Counted from the first letter of the stretch, positions 18,540 through 29,147 are shown. The stretch: 30,543 bases of DNA from Branchiostoma floridae (GCF_000003815.2 NC_049992.1:18083958-18114500); one strand, 5' to 3'. Notes: a model not told the origin generated them from the letters alone. A program made the numbers and translations.

Positions 18540-18640
18540 AAATGGATGTAAAAAGGAAACAAGAACAATTTAAAATCACCCTCCCCTGGACTCGATCCCG
18601 GACCGTAGCTCTGCAAATCAGGCTGACGTCAGAGGTATTT
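18540..18640 (-). mobile_element. tRNA-like SINE remnant
   Basis: On the minus strand GGGATCGAGTCC resembles a B box. The following tail ends TTTTTACATCCATT, as in the element at 8045-8160. The A box is not convincing. Confidence 0.3.
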
Positions 18641-18840
18641 GTGTAGTGACCCCTGAACCTGGAAGTCACTTCTCTGCATCATAGCGCACTTTTCAGAAAA
18701 TGATATCTCAGCAATTGTATACCCCTGCTTTAACATTTTTACATTGTCACGGTCTCCATAGTACATACTACAAATCTGGTAAGTTAGAAGGTCCAGTTCT
18801 TTTTCGATAATACAGGGCGATCAATGAAAAATCGTGGCAA
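18610..18840 (+). repeat. dispersed repeat family E, copy 1
   Basis: Shares with 20777-21005 the blocks TGCAAATCAGGCTGACG, ATATCTCA(G/A)CAAT, TTTTTACATTG, TCTGGTAAGTT and GGCGATCAAT in the same order and orientation. Non-coding. Confidence 0.55.
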
Positions 18841-20776
18841 TTTCCATTTTCGCACTGGAAATCCTACTAATGTCATAGGGTTTCCAGTCGAAATTGTTTT
18901 GTACCCAGGGGAATCAGAACATTTGTGTTCCCTAATAGAGGGTGTTGATTTATGAAAAATAAAAGTTACAGAACAAAAATCGGACCTTCCATTCCAGAGA
19001 TATGGCCCTTTAAAGTTGCTGGGCCATGGGCGGTGTCCGCAGGTGTGGCGCCAGGTGTGAAAATCGCATTTCTAATTAGCAATAATTAAGAAAGTAAAAA
19101 CATTGTGCCACTCAAAAGTTCTTTTCTGCACAGTCCAAGTAGTATTTTGTAGCAATCAAGTAAAGATAAGATGTTTATTTGCCTTTTTCTTTCACTACAG
19201 GTGAGGTCAACCTGCTGAAACTTAAGTTTTTTCAGCATGGCACATGCACAGCTGGAAAAGTGGCCAGTTATTTCCAGATGACCCCTTTTTGAAGAGCGAT
19301 AATCAATAAACTGTTCATCCTATAACTAAGATATTTCAGATATTGGAAATATGTAGTAGATTCTCTTAACACAGTTTATTGCAGACATTCTAGAGACATG
19401 GTTACGAGATTATGTGTAATCAAAAATACTAATTTGTAACATATCTCAAAAGGTCAAAGGTCATCGGCACCTGTCACTTATATAAGTCCTAATAAAAAAT
19501 TACCTATCAACATTCTTCTCTATCTCAGTGACAAGTATCACATGTTTAATATAACAGAATAGAAATAGTTTAGATAATTTCCACATCAATTATGCAAATT
19601 AGCTTCTGATTTGCATAATTAATATTTAATTACATGAAGCATCACTTAATCTATCTACATACCAATAATCATGATGATCCGTCAACCCCTTCTTGAGTTA
19701 TTCCCTTTCACAGTCTGACCATAAGCATTGAATATCAGCATACCTTACTACTAAAGGGTTTTGGCTAATTCTAAATTTGCCATCAAAACTATCACATTTC
19801 ACCAGGAAATACTACTTTTACGACATCTAATGACCAAAAGTATATAAAAATATTACCTATGAACCATGACCACCTGACTTTGTAACTGGTTTATTCAAGT
19901 TTATTGAACAATTGATAATTCTTTGACATTACAACATATGTTTGAAAAGACTTGGTAGCTCCTCTTCTAAGCTGCACAGCTTTGAATGGTTGATACATTG
20001 TAATTCTCCCTCTGTGCCATCTCAATTTCTTCTATGATGTTCCAGGTGCTATTCCCAATGCAGCATCTTGCAAATCTGAAAACTTTTAACATTGGAAATA
20101 TCAGCAAAAACCTCTATGCCCTTGATATCACATTCAACAACAAACACAACTTGCTATGTTATTGATTTTTTGGATCTTACAAGGTAAAAATTGAACTTCA
20201 GTGGTGATCATCTCAACGTAAATATGCTCACGTTGGACACATTTACAAATGATGTTTCCTTTCATGAAGTTGGTGACAAAGAAAACAAAAGTTTTGCGTC
20301 TCAAACCTGAAACAAACGTGTCCGAACATACAATGTATCTACACTTATAAAGGCTATCTGTATACAATTAATGAATATCAATACGCTAATTATTTACATG
20401 GAAACGAGAATATTTTGATAATTATGGACCCGCCTAACTAAATTTATATGCAGGGTCCTACGGCCGTAACTCACGGCCCGGACTAGGCACACCACACGGA
20501 GCGAGTAGCACATGTTGAACATTCACATCGCTAACTCACAACAAACCTACACATGTTATACATCATTTTAAAGCTTAGAAACCGCTTGTTACACACATGG
20601 ATGCAACTTTTTGAAAAAATAAGACATCAATGGTGAAAAATGCCATCTAAATTTGCAAACTGGAGGTAAACCACCTTAAAATTGCGGTACAAGAAAGTTT
20701 CACGTACCAAATTGTAGCTTGTTTTCTTGTCTATCCAATCCTACCATATATGGGTTGCTTCCAAATAAGGCTGAGA
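18841..20776. other. non-coding stretch upstream of CDKAL1
   Basis: AT-rich with no supported exon. It contains an inverted octamer pair AATTATGCAAAT...ATTTGCATAATT at 19588-19620. The 77-codon minus ORF at 20134-20367 has no coding support. Confidence 0.5.
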
Positions 20777-21005
20777 TGCAAATCAGGCTGACGCAACGCC
20801 ATGCCCGCAGAGCTCTCGAACAGGTAAACGCGGAAGTGACTTTCCCGTCTCGCGAGGCATTTTCCCGAAGGCCATATCTCAACAATCTTTTATCCCCTGC
20901 TTAAAATTTTTACATTGCCAGGGCCTCCATACTACATAGTACAATTCTGGTAAGTTTGAAGTTCTAGGCCTTTCTCAATTTTACACGGCGATCAATCGAA
21001 AATCG
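20777..21005 (+). repeat. dispersed repeat family E, copy 2
   Basis: Diverged direct repeat of 18610-18840; see the shared blocks listed there. The overlapping 61-codon ORFs on the two strands are not supported as genes. Confidence 0.55.
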
Positions 21006-21312
21006 CTACACGCACGGAAAACACCACCGCCGCACGCATGAATATTAACTAAGTCGCAAAGGAATCTGGGACAGGCTATATGTAACTGTTATATATATAT
21101 ACACGATTTATTTGGAAAACATTTCATCTTTATGAATTGGTAATACAACGTTAAAATGTAAGAGCAATAATTTGATTATATGCTGCATCAATCTTAGGAA
21201 TATCATACTTCATTCATTTAATCTAATCAAATATCAGGCCCCATTACGGACCACAGACAATGACTCACGACAGAGCTTTTAAGTTGTATACAAATGCATT
21301 GCAGATTTTGAA

Positions 21313-21425
21313 CAGGTCCGTTCATCTCAACATCACAACATCACAACATCACTCCATCACTCCATCACAACGGCAACTATTCTGGTCTCAGGGCATTTTG
21401 CCGCTAAGGCGGCAAAATGCAAAAA
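21313..21425. repeat. expanded and palindromised copy of the 7935-8000 sequence
   Basis: GAACAGGTCCGTTCATC starts a reverse-complement match to 7935-8000. Inside it a CATCACAA/CATCACTC run has been added. The segment GCATTTTGCCGC (21393-21404) is present with its inverse GCGGCAAAATGC (21409-21420), forming a perfect 12-bp hairpin where the partner has only one arm. Confidence 0.6.
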
Positions 21426-21605
21426 AACAACTAACCAAACCGTGCCAGCTTTGTGGGGTTTTTTTGCCCTTGAAAGTGCAATTAAAAAGGCCATGCTTGA
21501 GTCTACACAGTTTACGATAAGAAGACACCAAAACGTACCGTTCACAGGAAGTCCCTTGTGGTTGTATTTGAAGAAACCAAACCCCTGGCACGGAAAAGAA
21601 CTTAC

Positions 21606-21810
21606 CATCTTGCTTGTACTTGTTCAGATTCTTGTATAGTGTCCAGTGACATGGCAAAGAGCCAGTGCGTTTCCTTGATGTTTCTGTAGCAGGATATTTT
21701 CCCAGCTGTAAGAAAGGAGTAGATAGAAACAGTCTCCTGATGTCCAGGATTCGAACCAGGGCCGCCAGACCACAAACCCAGCACCGCAGACCACTACGCC
21801 AAAAGCTCAG
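21606..21810 (-). mobile_element. tRNA-derived SINE-like sequence
   Basis: On the minus strand an A box TGGCGTAGTGG (21791-21801) and a B box GGTTCGAATCC (21747-21757) are correctly spaced. About 100 bp of body (21606-21705) follows, bordered by TTTCTTACAG and GTAAGT. The acceptor stem does not pair, so this is not a functional tRNA. Confidence 0.55.
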
Positions 21811-22126
21811 AGCCTTTGTATGGTCAGTTTGTCAGCGCTAAAAGTAATTAAAAAAACTCCACTGTTACACATGTACAGTCAAAGGTTGCTAGCCCTTCTC
21901 ATCAGCTTTTAGCTAGGATTTTATAATAGGGAGTCCAAACTTATTGGTGAGTCGCGGTAAGTGAGTTGTACTAAATTGTAGGGGGGATCTGGGGGCATCC
22001 ACCTTCCATGGTGCAAAGTTTTTGATGATTTTGATTTTAAAAAGTGCATTCTTAGGTATCCCAAGAGGCAAAAATACTGTTCCAGGGGTCACAGTAGAAG
22101 ACTGTGACCACAGATGACCTGGTAGC

Positions 22127-22252
22127 ATCCCTGGTCAATCAGAATTTCATGCTTGTCAGACAATTTTCTCCCAAGTGTAAGGGCGTCCAGGGGCATAAAA
22201 TTTCTTGTTATTCTAAGAAAAGTGTGTCCAGATGACGCGTTGATGCATGCCT
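22127..22252 (+). repeat. dispersed repeat family F, copy 1
   Basis: CTGGTCAATCAGAATT, then GGCGTCCAGGGG, an AT-rich centre and CCAGATGACGCGTTGATGCATGCCT recur in the same order at 24531-24654. A third, more diverged module is seen at 21975-22065. Confidence 0.55.
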
Positions 22253-22436
22253 GGCTAAAAGCCTGCTTCCCATCTAATGTAAGTCGGTCCAGAAAGATGG
22301 GTGCATTCCCAACCAAGATTCACTATCCTGGATTAAACCTGGATTTCCCAGTTACCAACTTATTTAAGAACCAGAGCTCAAATGTAAAGCTGCTTCCAGT
22401 CGAGACAGTCCAGTCTATTATGTATATGTCTATTTA

Positions 22437-22575
22437 TAATCTCCAACCAGATCCACGGTGCGTAATGTATAGTATCAAACTTCCCGTAGGTGCCCGTTTG
22501 ACTCCCTTAGCCGGCTACACTCCTTGGCCAGCTTTGATACTATCTTATGGCACCGTAGGATCTGCTTGGAGATTA
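22437..22575. mobile_element. hAT-like MITE family B, copy 2 (139 bp)
   Basis: Starts TAATCTCCAACCAGATCC and ends TAATCTCC in inverse. It is the reverse complement of 5554-5692 with few differences and exactly the same length. Flanks no longer show a matching 8-bp duplication. It ends about 80 bp before the first CDKAL1 coding exon. Confidence 0.8.
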
Positions 22576-22653
22576 TATAGATTACAAGCAAAATGCACCC
22601 CTCAATAGTCATCATAGCTACAATGATAACGTTATGTTATTATAGGATCCAAG

Positions 22654-25600
22654 ATGCCCACCTGTGGGGAATTCCTTGAAGACATAGAGGACATGGTGAC
22701 CTCAACTGACCTCACTCCTGAGGAGCGGTTTGGGTCCAGGAAGAATGTTGTTCCTCGTGTAAGGAAGAAGAACAAGGTCCTGGAGACTTTAGACACTCAG
22801 AACAGCTCACAGTGTGACAGGTAGGTTATTTTTTCGTGAGGAACAATAAATAGATTAGAAGAACTTTATTGCGCAACGATCGTACATGGTACAATGAATG
22901 AAGTTTAGTATGAAGAATCCGACATTGTTGCAGATCTCTATAGAAGTGTACAACTTTGACTTGGTTGGAAAAGCTGTATCTATTCCTTAATGACTAAAAG
23001 ATATTGTTACTGTTAGTAGATCTAGACTCCATGTGTGAAATTGATATCTGTAAAGCTTTATTCTAGGATGATAATGGTGATTCTAGAAGTTGCATCCTTG
23101 TATTTGCTAAGTAAATGCTATGTGGTGATTAGGGGTGGGTAGGTACAAAACCATTTTTTCTTGTTAGACTGATTCCTTGGTAGCAAAATGGACCATTGCT
23201 TTCAGTATCCCCCATTCACAAGTTTTTACAGACAATCAGATTCATGGTCGGACCGAGACCTGATCCTCTGGACCTGAATTTTCTGTACCGGTATCCACCC
23301 CTAGTGGTGATGATTTTCATCTAGAAAAAATTTCAATCACACCAAAATGTAACATTGCTGTTTTCCCCCAGTGTTATCCCAGGAACCCAGAGCATCTATG
23401 TTAAGACTTGGGGCTGCTCACATAACAACTCAGATGGGGAGTACATGGCGGGACAGCTGGCAGCTTATGGGTACAGAATCACAGGTGAGGGCCCGAGCTA
23501 ATTGGTTTGAGTAAAAAAAAGGTACAGTAAATCATCAATATTTATAAGCAAGATGCCTGCAATGGTAAGAAACTGACCTCGGTTAAGATCCCTTTACACG
23601 AGAATTGGAATGAGCCGGAATGTCATCTGAATTGAACAGGGTTGTAGCCAACCTGAAATCATTTTGATCATCAGTCCCCTTGATGTTGAATGGGAATCCT
23701 ATCGAGCACCGAAGGCATGGCGTGACGTTGCTCGTCATTTCTAGGGGGTCTGGGTTCCAGAAAATTTTTAAATCAAGACCCTCTGAAACACTATTTCCTG
23801 CATTTTGAGGTGCAAGTTTTGCTTGTAGACTAAGCTGTTCAATGGCATCTGTTTTGGTGAAGAAGAACATGTGGGTTTCAGTTTTTATATCTTTACATAT
23901 CAATTTTTGTCTGTCCCAGGGGACGGAATGGGGAAAACTTTTTTCAGTCCCCAGCTGCAAAATTCCTTCAAAGGACTGAAGGACAGGTGCTGGCTACAAC
24001 CCTGGAATTGAATATATTCATGGGAATTCATAATGTATCCGTAGTGAGAATTTCTAGAATGTACTACAAATATCAAGGAGCATGCCAGCTTTAAGAATTT
24101 TTTATTCAGAAAGCATTCCAGCTCATTCTGCCTCTGGTGAGAAGAAATATTAGGTCCATTTGAAATTCCCACCCGAATGTGGCACAAATTTTGCAAATTG
24201 TTCATTCTGGCTGGTTCTGCTTGATTCCTGCTGATTCGGTTTCAGTGTGAAGGCCGTATTACTATTAAGCAGGGCTACTTTAAGGCACTCTTGTATGCTG
24301 TGCTTAGTTAAGCTTTTACTAGCTTTATAGGGGTTCCAAATTTCTTGCAGTGCTTGTTGCACTACAGGTGGGAGTACATGTATTATAGGGGCCTTCCTAT
24401 GAAAAGTCTGAAACAAGTTATTTACTGCATAATGGTATGCAATTTTTGTGGGATACAGCAAAGTTACTGTCAACAGGTCACATGTGACCTGTTTGACAGT
24501 AACAATGTGTCTCGGTCTAGGTCCCATCCCATCACTGGTCAATCAGAATTGTACTGCTTCCCGGGGTAAGGGGCATCTTTAGGCATCCAGGGGTTCAAAT
24601 TTCGTATTATTTTTAGAATAGTGCATCCAATGGACACCTGGACGCATGCCTAAGGCTTAGGTCCCAATTCCCGGGCCCGGCTGGGTACATGTAGCTTTCG
24701 GAAATGAAAAATAGGATGTAAAACTAAAAGGCAACAAAACACACAGAACGTAAACAAAATTAGTCATGAGCATAATTTGTGTATATCCCTAGTACTCAGA
24801 CCCTGGGTAAACACTTTCATTTTTCGTTTCTGCAAATATCCCGGCAAGGCCCCGGTTTGGAAAGGGGACCTAAGCCTAAGCTGTGCACAGTATAGCCCTG
24901 TGTAGCAGGAAATCCTGAGAACCAAATATTTTGTTCCCATGTGATGGACACGCCCAGTGCTGCAGACCTGTGGCTGTTAAACAGCTGTGCAGTAAAGAAT
25001 AGTATACAGTCCAGTGTAGCAGGAAATCCTTAAGATCAAATATTTTGTTCCCATGTGATAGACACGCCCAGTGCTGCAGACCTGTGGCTGTTGAACAGCT
25101 GTGCAGTAAAGAACAGTATAGCCCTGTGTAGCAGGAAATCATGGAGACCAAACATTTTGTTCCCATGTGATAGACACGCCCAGTGCTGCAGACCTGTGGC
25201 TGTTGAACAGCTGTACAATAAAGAACAGTATAGCCCTAGGCCCTGTGTAGCAGGAAATCATGGAGATCAAACATTTTGTTCCCATGTGATAGACACGCCC
25301 AGTGCTGCAGACCTGTGGCTGTTAAACAGCTGAGCTGTACAGTAAAGAACAGTATAGCCCTGTGTAGCAGGAAATCATGGAGACCAAACATTTTGTTCCC
25401 ATGTGATAGACACGCCCAGTGCTGCAGACCTGTGGCTGTTAAACAGCTGTACAGTAAAGAACCCGGCTGAAGACCACTTTAGGAACACCATCACAAGGGC
25501 ACAGACGGAGGACAAAAAGGTGGGAAACTTAAGGTTTTCCTCCTAGGCTAAATTGGCATTTTCACTTTCCATGTTTAATGCATCGAGAGAAGTAATTGTA

Positions 25601-27827
25601 CTGAATTTGATAGCTGGCAAGGAAAGAGTTCTAAACATGATTTTTTTTACCATATTAAGGATGATATCATAAAGTTTTACTGTCTCTAATATTATTTTCC
25701 TCTATGAGGAAAGACAGCGCTTTGGTACAGATCACTGGAATGAAACTATGTTTTTCATGTGCATAATGATGAAAGCTACAAACATATGTTTGCACATATT
25801 GATGTCTACTAATTCCCTATAGTTAGCTAAAAATAGTTAATTTTGCCTATTTTGTCTTTAATATTTTGAAATAAATTTTATGAGAAATATAACTTTCTAG
25901 TAATCATTACATATATGCCAATTGCAAAACGCAATAGAAAGTATTACACCAGAACTCAAACTCTGAATGCTGATATACCTTGATAATAAATCTTTACTCT
26001 TTTTTTCTTCACTCAAACAATGTACATGTAGGTTGTAGTGGCTGGGTGTGTTCCTCAGGGACAACCAAGAGCAAAATATCTGAAAGGGCTCAGTGTCATA
26101 GGAGTAAGTACACACAACATTTTGTTTCACAATCATATTATGATACAGGGCATTGTAAATGCTTTTTTTTATCATAAGATACACAAAGTCTACTCATAAA
26201 GGAGTCCATCACAATTCACAAGTTTATATTTCTTCAATGCAAAGTAAAGGTAAAGATGATAATATTGTAATCTGGTCTTGTGGATATTTGCAACATTTGT
26301 TTTGTACTGTTTGTCTTAAGAAATTAAAGTCCTAATTACCTTACTCATAGGCTTTTGCGGATCATAAGATCATCATAATGTGCCAACGATAAGATGTCTT
26401 AGAATTTTTCCATCCATCCATTTGTAAGTGTTCCCTTTTCAAGACTGTTAACGTGGGGTCACACATGCGTATACATGTATATTCAAGTCCATTTGAGCTG
26501 CGTATGAAGCTCTTAGTCTCTACCAGGCTCCACAGGTCGCGGGAAAAATAGCACAAATTGGACGAATATAGATACATAACATGCCAGATGAGTTAGCTGA
26601 CCGAGAAGTATGGTTAGCGACCCAGCTAACTCGTCCGACATGTTACCTGTTTACGTTTGTCCAATTTCTATTATTTTAAAACGACCTGTGGGGCCTGGTG
26701 GAGGCAAATACTCCCATGCGCACCTCATACGGACTTAAATATATACGCAGGTGTGACCCCACCTTTACCTACCCTAACTTTCCTTGTACATCTACAATTG
26801 TATGTTGTTAATGTCACAGGTCCAGCAGATAGACAGGGTTGTGGAAGTTGTAGAGGAGACTTTAAAAGGTACTGTTTATGAATGTTAGTGAAATAATGTC
26901 AGATTTTAGATTTGATGGTCTAAAACACAGTAGAATTCATGCTTAAGGCAATGTTAATTTGATTTTATGTATGACACTCGGTAAGTACACCAAACTGATT
27001 TTTGGGAAAAAAAGTTGTCTTCATTACTAGTATGAAATTGTAAGGAAGGTTGAAGAAATGACTTAACACTCTGTGCATGGTATACCAAACAATGGCTTAT
27101 TCATTTTTGTTCTTTCTACTCCTTTGACATTGAAATTGACTCCTACAACTTAAGACTCCATTTCCTGACATTTCAATTCATGGCATATATTTGCTCATTT
27201 ACAGTATGGTTGACAACTTTTTTTAGATACGGATGAAAATTGATGCACATGCTGATGTCATCCATGTTATAGAATCAACATGGCCTAATGTAGAACAGAA
27301 TCATTCTTACAGCTTAGATGGAAGTGCTTTTTGCAGGGTTGGACAAATTTTCTAAAATTCATAAAAAATTACTTGCCCAAACCATGCATTTTTTCACTTG
27401 CCCAAAATCAAATGTCATTTTTATAAGCATTTTCACTTCCTGCATTGGAATTCTTATTATTGCCTCTATTTTTTTCTATGTTGACCATTGCTTGATGTCA
27501 TGACTGTAAAAAGTGACAAGTATATAAAAATTTCACTCAGAATGGAAAAATCTTACTTGTCTGAACGGGCAAGTAGGGTAGGTCATGTACTTGCCCGATC
27601 AGCACTTTCACTTGCCCTGGACAACAGAGCTAGTGGACTTGTCCAACCCTGTTTTATCAAACGAAATTCTGAAAGTCTCTCAAGTACTTCTTTCCATTTC
27701 CTACAGGACACAGTGTGAGGCTGTTTGGACAGAAGAAGGACCATGGGAAGAAACTAGGAGGGGCCAAACTGGACCTTCCCAAGATTAGGAAAAACCCTCT
27801 TATTGAGATCATCGCAATCAACACAGG
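22654..27827 (+). CDS. CDKAL1: CDKAL1, tRNA-t6A37 methylthiotransferase (first six coding exons)
   Basis: The enzyme adds a methylthio group to t6A at position 37 of tRNA-Lys(UUU), using radical SAM chemistry and two [4Fe-4S] clusters; in vertebrates it is ER-associated. Exons are 22654-22820 (ATG at 22654, exon itself from 22646), 23372-23484, 25410-25519, 26032-26103, 26820-26868 and 27707-27827, giving 210 residues plus a split Gly. The UPF0004 domain is clear: [20 protein letters not shown] (Cys71), [17 protein letters not shown] (Cys107) and [10 protein letters not shown] (Cys136) supply the three Cys of the auxiliary cluster. '[16 protein letters not shown]' and '[14 protein letters not shown]' match the vertebrate protein as I know it. 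The frame is kept across every junction. The radical-SAM CxxxCxxC exon, TRAM domain and C-terminal anchor lie beyond the window. Introns are full of MITEs, and exon 3 is preceded by tandem partial copies of itself. Confidence 0.97.
23130..23303. mobile_element. hAT-like MITE (174 bp) in CDKAL1 intron 1
   Basis: Ends are TAGGGGTGGGTA and its complement (TATCCACCCCTA), flanked by a perfect 8-bp direct repeat GTGGTGAT (23122-23129 and 23304-23311). The 8-bp duplication and TAGGGGTGG terminus fit the hAT superfamily. Confidence 0.88.
23637..24004. mobile_element. hAT-like MITE (368 bp) in CDKAL1 intron 2
   Basis: Ends are CAGGGTTGTAGCCA and its complement (TGGCTACAACCCTG), flanked by a perfect 8-bp repeat GAATTGAA (23629-23636 and 24005-24012). 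The 125-codon minus ORF inside lacks transposase motifs. Confidence 0.88.
24463..24503. repeat. 41-nt palindrome without spacer
   Basis: GTTACTGTCAACAGGTCACA is followed at once by its complement with a single inserted base (TGTGACCTGTTTGACAGTAAC). It is the centre of a longer imperfect inverted repeat, possibly a MITE core. Confidence 0.8.
24531..24654 (+). repeat. dispersed repeat family F, copy 2
   Basis: Second copy of 22127-22252: TGGTCAATCAGAATT, GGCATCCAGGGG, the AT-rich centre and CCTGGACGCATGCCT appear in order. Confidence 0.55.
24656..24874. mobile_element. MITE (219 bp) in CDKAL1 intron 2
   Basis: CTTAGGTCCC at the left and GGGACCTAAG at the right, with further inverted similarity inward (CCGGG, GAAATGAAAAA/TTTCATTTTTC). 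CCTAAG occurs on both sides (24649-24654 and 24875-24880), a likely remnant of the target duplication. Confidence 0.7.
24881..25463 (+). repeat. 112-119-bp tandem array carrying a partial CDKAL1 exon
   Basis: Five units are aligned at ACACGCCCAGTGCTGCAGAC: 24948, 25062, 25174, 25293 and 25410. Each unit has about 60 bp of intron (TGTAGCAGGAAATC...TTTTGTTCCCATGTGAT), the exon 3 acceptor, and the first ~45 exon bases coding for [13 protein letters not shown](A/T)VKN. Units 1-4 then turn back to intron sequence after GTAAAGAA. Only unit 5 continues into the full exon. The acceptor AG is intact in units 2-5 and changed to GG in unit 1. Confidence 0.92.
25520..26031. other. CDKAL1 intron 3, no further feature
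   Basis: AT-rich intron between exons 3 and 4. No ORF or repeat partner seen in the window. Confidence 0.6.
26454..26761. mobile_element. MITE family A, copy 3
   Basis: TGGGGTCACACATGCGTATA and the inverse right end (TATATACGCAGGTGTGACCCCA), with arms through CTCTACCAGGCTCCACAGGTC and GACCTGTGGGGCCTGGTGGAG. Same architecture as 3588-3877. It ends 58 bp before CDKAL1 exon 5. Confidence 0.75.
27190..27292 (-). mobile_element. dispersed element family C, terminal fragment
   Basis: ATTTGCTCATTT...TGAAAATTGATGCACATGCTGATGTCATCCAT matches 17217-17332, the right end of the copy at 16823-17350. Only this end is present. Confidence 0.5.
27334..27650. mobile_element. TIR element with repeated ACTTGCCC motifs
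   Basis: GCAGGGTTGGACAA at the left and TTGTCCAACCCTG at the right are inverted ends. ACTTGCCC occurs at least five times inside, in both orientations. The in-frame ORFs at 27318 and 27488 derive from the element and not from CDKAL1. It ends about 55 bp before exon 6. Confidence 0.65.
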
Positions 27828-28151
27828 GTAAGTCACTTCTGAGACAGCTAGGTTGGGTCTAGCAGAAAAGTACTGTGTTTCTGGTTATATCCAAACAACC
27901 CTCTAAAATATCTGCCTACCCTAGGCTTTTTTTGGTCACCCAATGGTGAGGGAAATAGAATTTTCGATCTGACATCTGAGTGTTGAAACATTGTACAATT
28001 GCTTTCCAACATGTTCTCCTCATTTCTATTACAGTAAAATAAGTTATTGATATACTAGTGAACCACTAGGTATCCTTCATGTTGCAAATTTCTAACTGAA
28101 TTTGTTGGATCTCATAGGATGAAATCTAGACAAGAAAATCCCTATAACATG

Positions 28152-29026
28152 CATTGGCATAATACCGGTCATAAGCCTTATACCGGTCGATTAAAAATAG
28201 TGGAGCTTAAAGAGATCTACACATGCAACAATAGTTATTTCTGAGGTATGCACACTTCAGACATCTAGGTGTCCAATACATAATTTACAAAGCATCGATA
28301 ACAATGCATTCGAAGACAACAAGGCCAAAAGTTTTCTGGTCATTTTCGGGGCAGGCGAGCTCGTCGTGGGACAAACACACTGTCACGTTCATCGCCAGAT
28401 TTGTAGATAATAATCACATGTGCTCACGGCACAAGACGAGCATGATTCAACAGCAATCTTGAATTTCTTTTGGTGACCTACAACTCGTGTAAAAGTGTGA
28501 GGAACCGTTGCATAATAGCCCGGATCTACGGCTGAATGGGTCAAATTGAACGTACGCCGCCATTTTCCCGCCATTTTTAATGCTACGGCCAGCAGTAAAG
28601 TTTTAAGTCATAGCGTTTGTGACGGACCAAAATTAGATGAAAATTCTTGTCAGTATACGCCCATTTTCTCATGACTTTTTGTATGCTCATGCAGATTTTT
28701 GTTTTGTGCAACTACTAACAGGAAAGAAAGGAACAACAGAGGATGAATAAAGGTACATAGCGGCAGTTAATTGTGCCGTGTTTCGTTCGACCGGTATAGT
28801 GCACCCCCTTCCAACCACGCGCCCGTTCTCCGTGCAATTCCGCGGTGTGTTCCAATTACGATATTATGTTTTTAGCAGGACCAGAGAGACAAAATAATTT
28901 ACACAGAAGAAGTGGCAAAGGTAAGCTGTAACAGCAACATGTAACTGGAGAAAATGATGCGTTGATCATTTGCCAAATTAGCATTGCTTGAGAAATTGCA
29001 GTAAACCGACCGGTATTATGCCAATG
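28152..29026. mobile_element. non-autonomous TIR element, 875 bp
   Basis: Perfect 19-bp inverted ends CATTGGCATAATACCGGTC (28152-28170) and the complement (29008-29026), with extra ACCGGT motifs inside (28192, 28790). There is no transposase-like ORF. It lies in the CDKAL1 intron following exon 6. Confidence 0.7.
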
Positions 29027-29141
29027 GATGTTAGCTACCTACCAGAGTATAATCAGAAACACAACATTATTTTTCCTCAGCTTTAGTACTGAAGTATTGA
29101 AATATGATAAAAACACTTTTGTTTGGGCTTGGTGAATCCAT

Positions 29142-29147
29142 TTTATT
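29142..29147 (-). terminator. polyadenylation signal of the FReD gene
   Basis: AATAAA on the minus strand, about 183 bases downstream of the stop codon at 29330-29332. Confidence 0.55.

Noticed and set aside
22153-22608. 151-codon plus ORF just upstream of CDKAL1 exon 1
   Set aside because: Runs through a family F repeat and MITE family B; the frame differs from CDKAL1 and it has no coding motifs.
23583-24542. Three overlapping minus-strand ORFs of 101-130 codons
   Set aside because: They cross MITE borders with 8-bp target duplications and show no transposase or host domain.
25036-25470. ORFs repeating '[12 protein letters not shown]' or the reverse-strand '[13 protein letters not shown]'
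   Set aside because: Other-frame readings of the exon-bearing tandem array, not separate proteins.
27488-27788. ORF running into CDKAL1 exon 6 from upstream
   Set aside because: Wrong frame for CDKAL1 and begins in a TIR element; the true acceptor is at 27705-27706.
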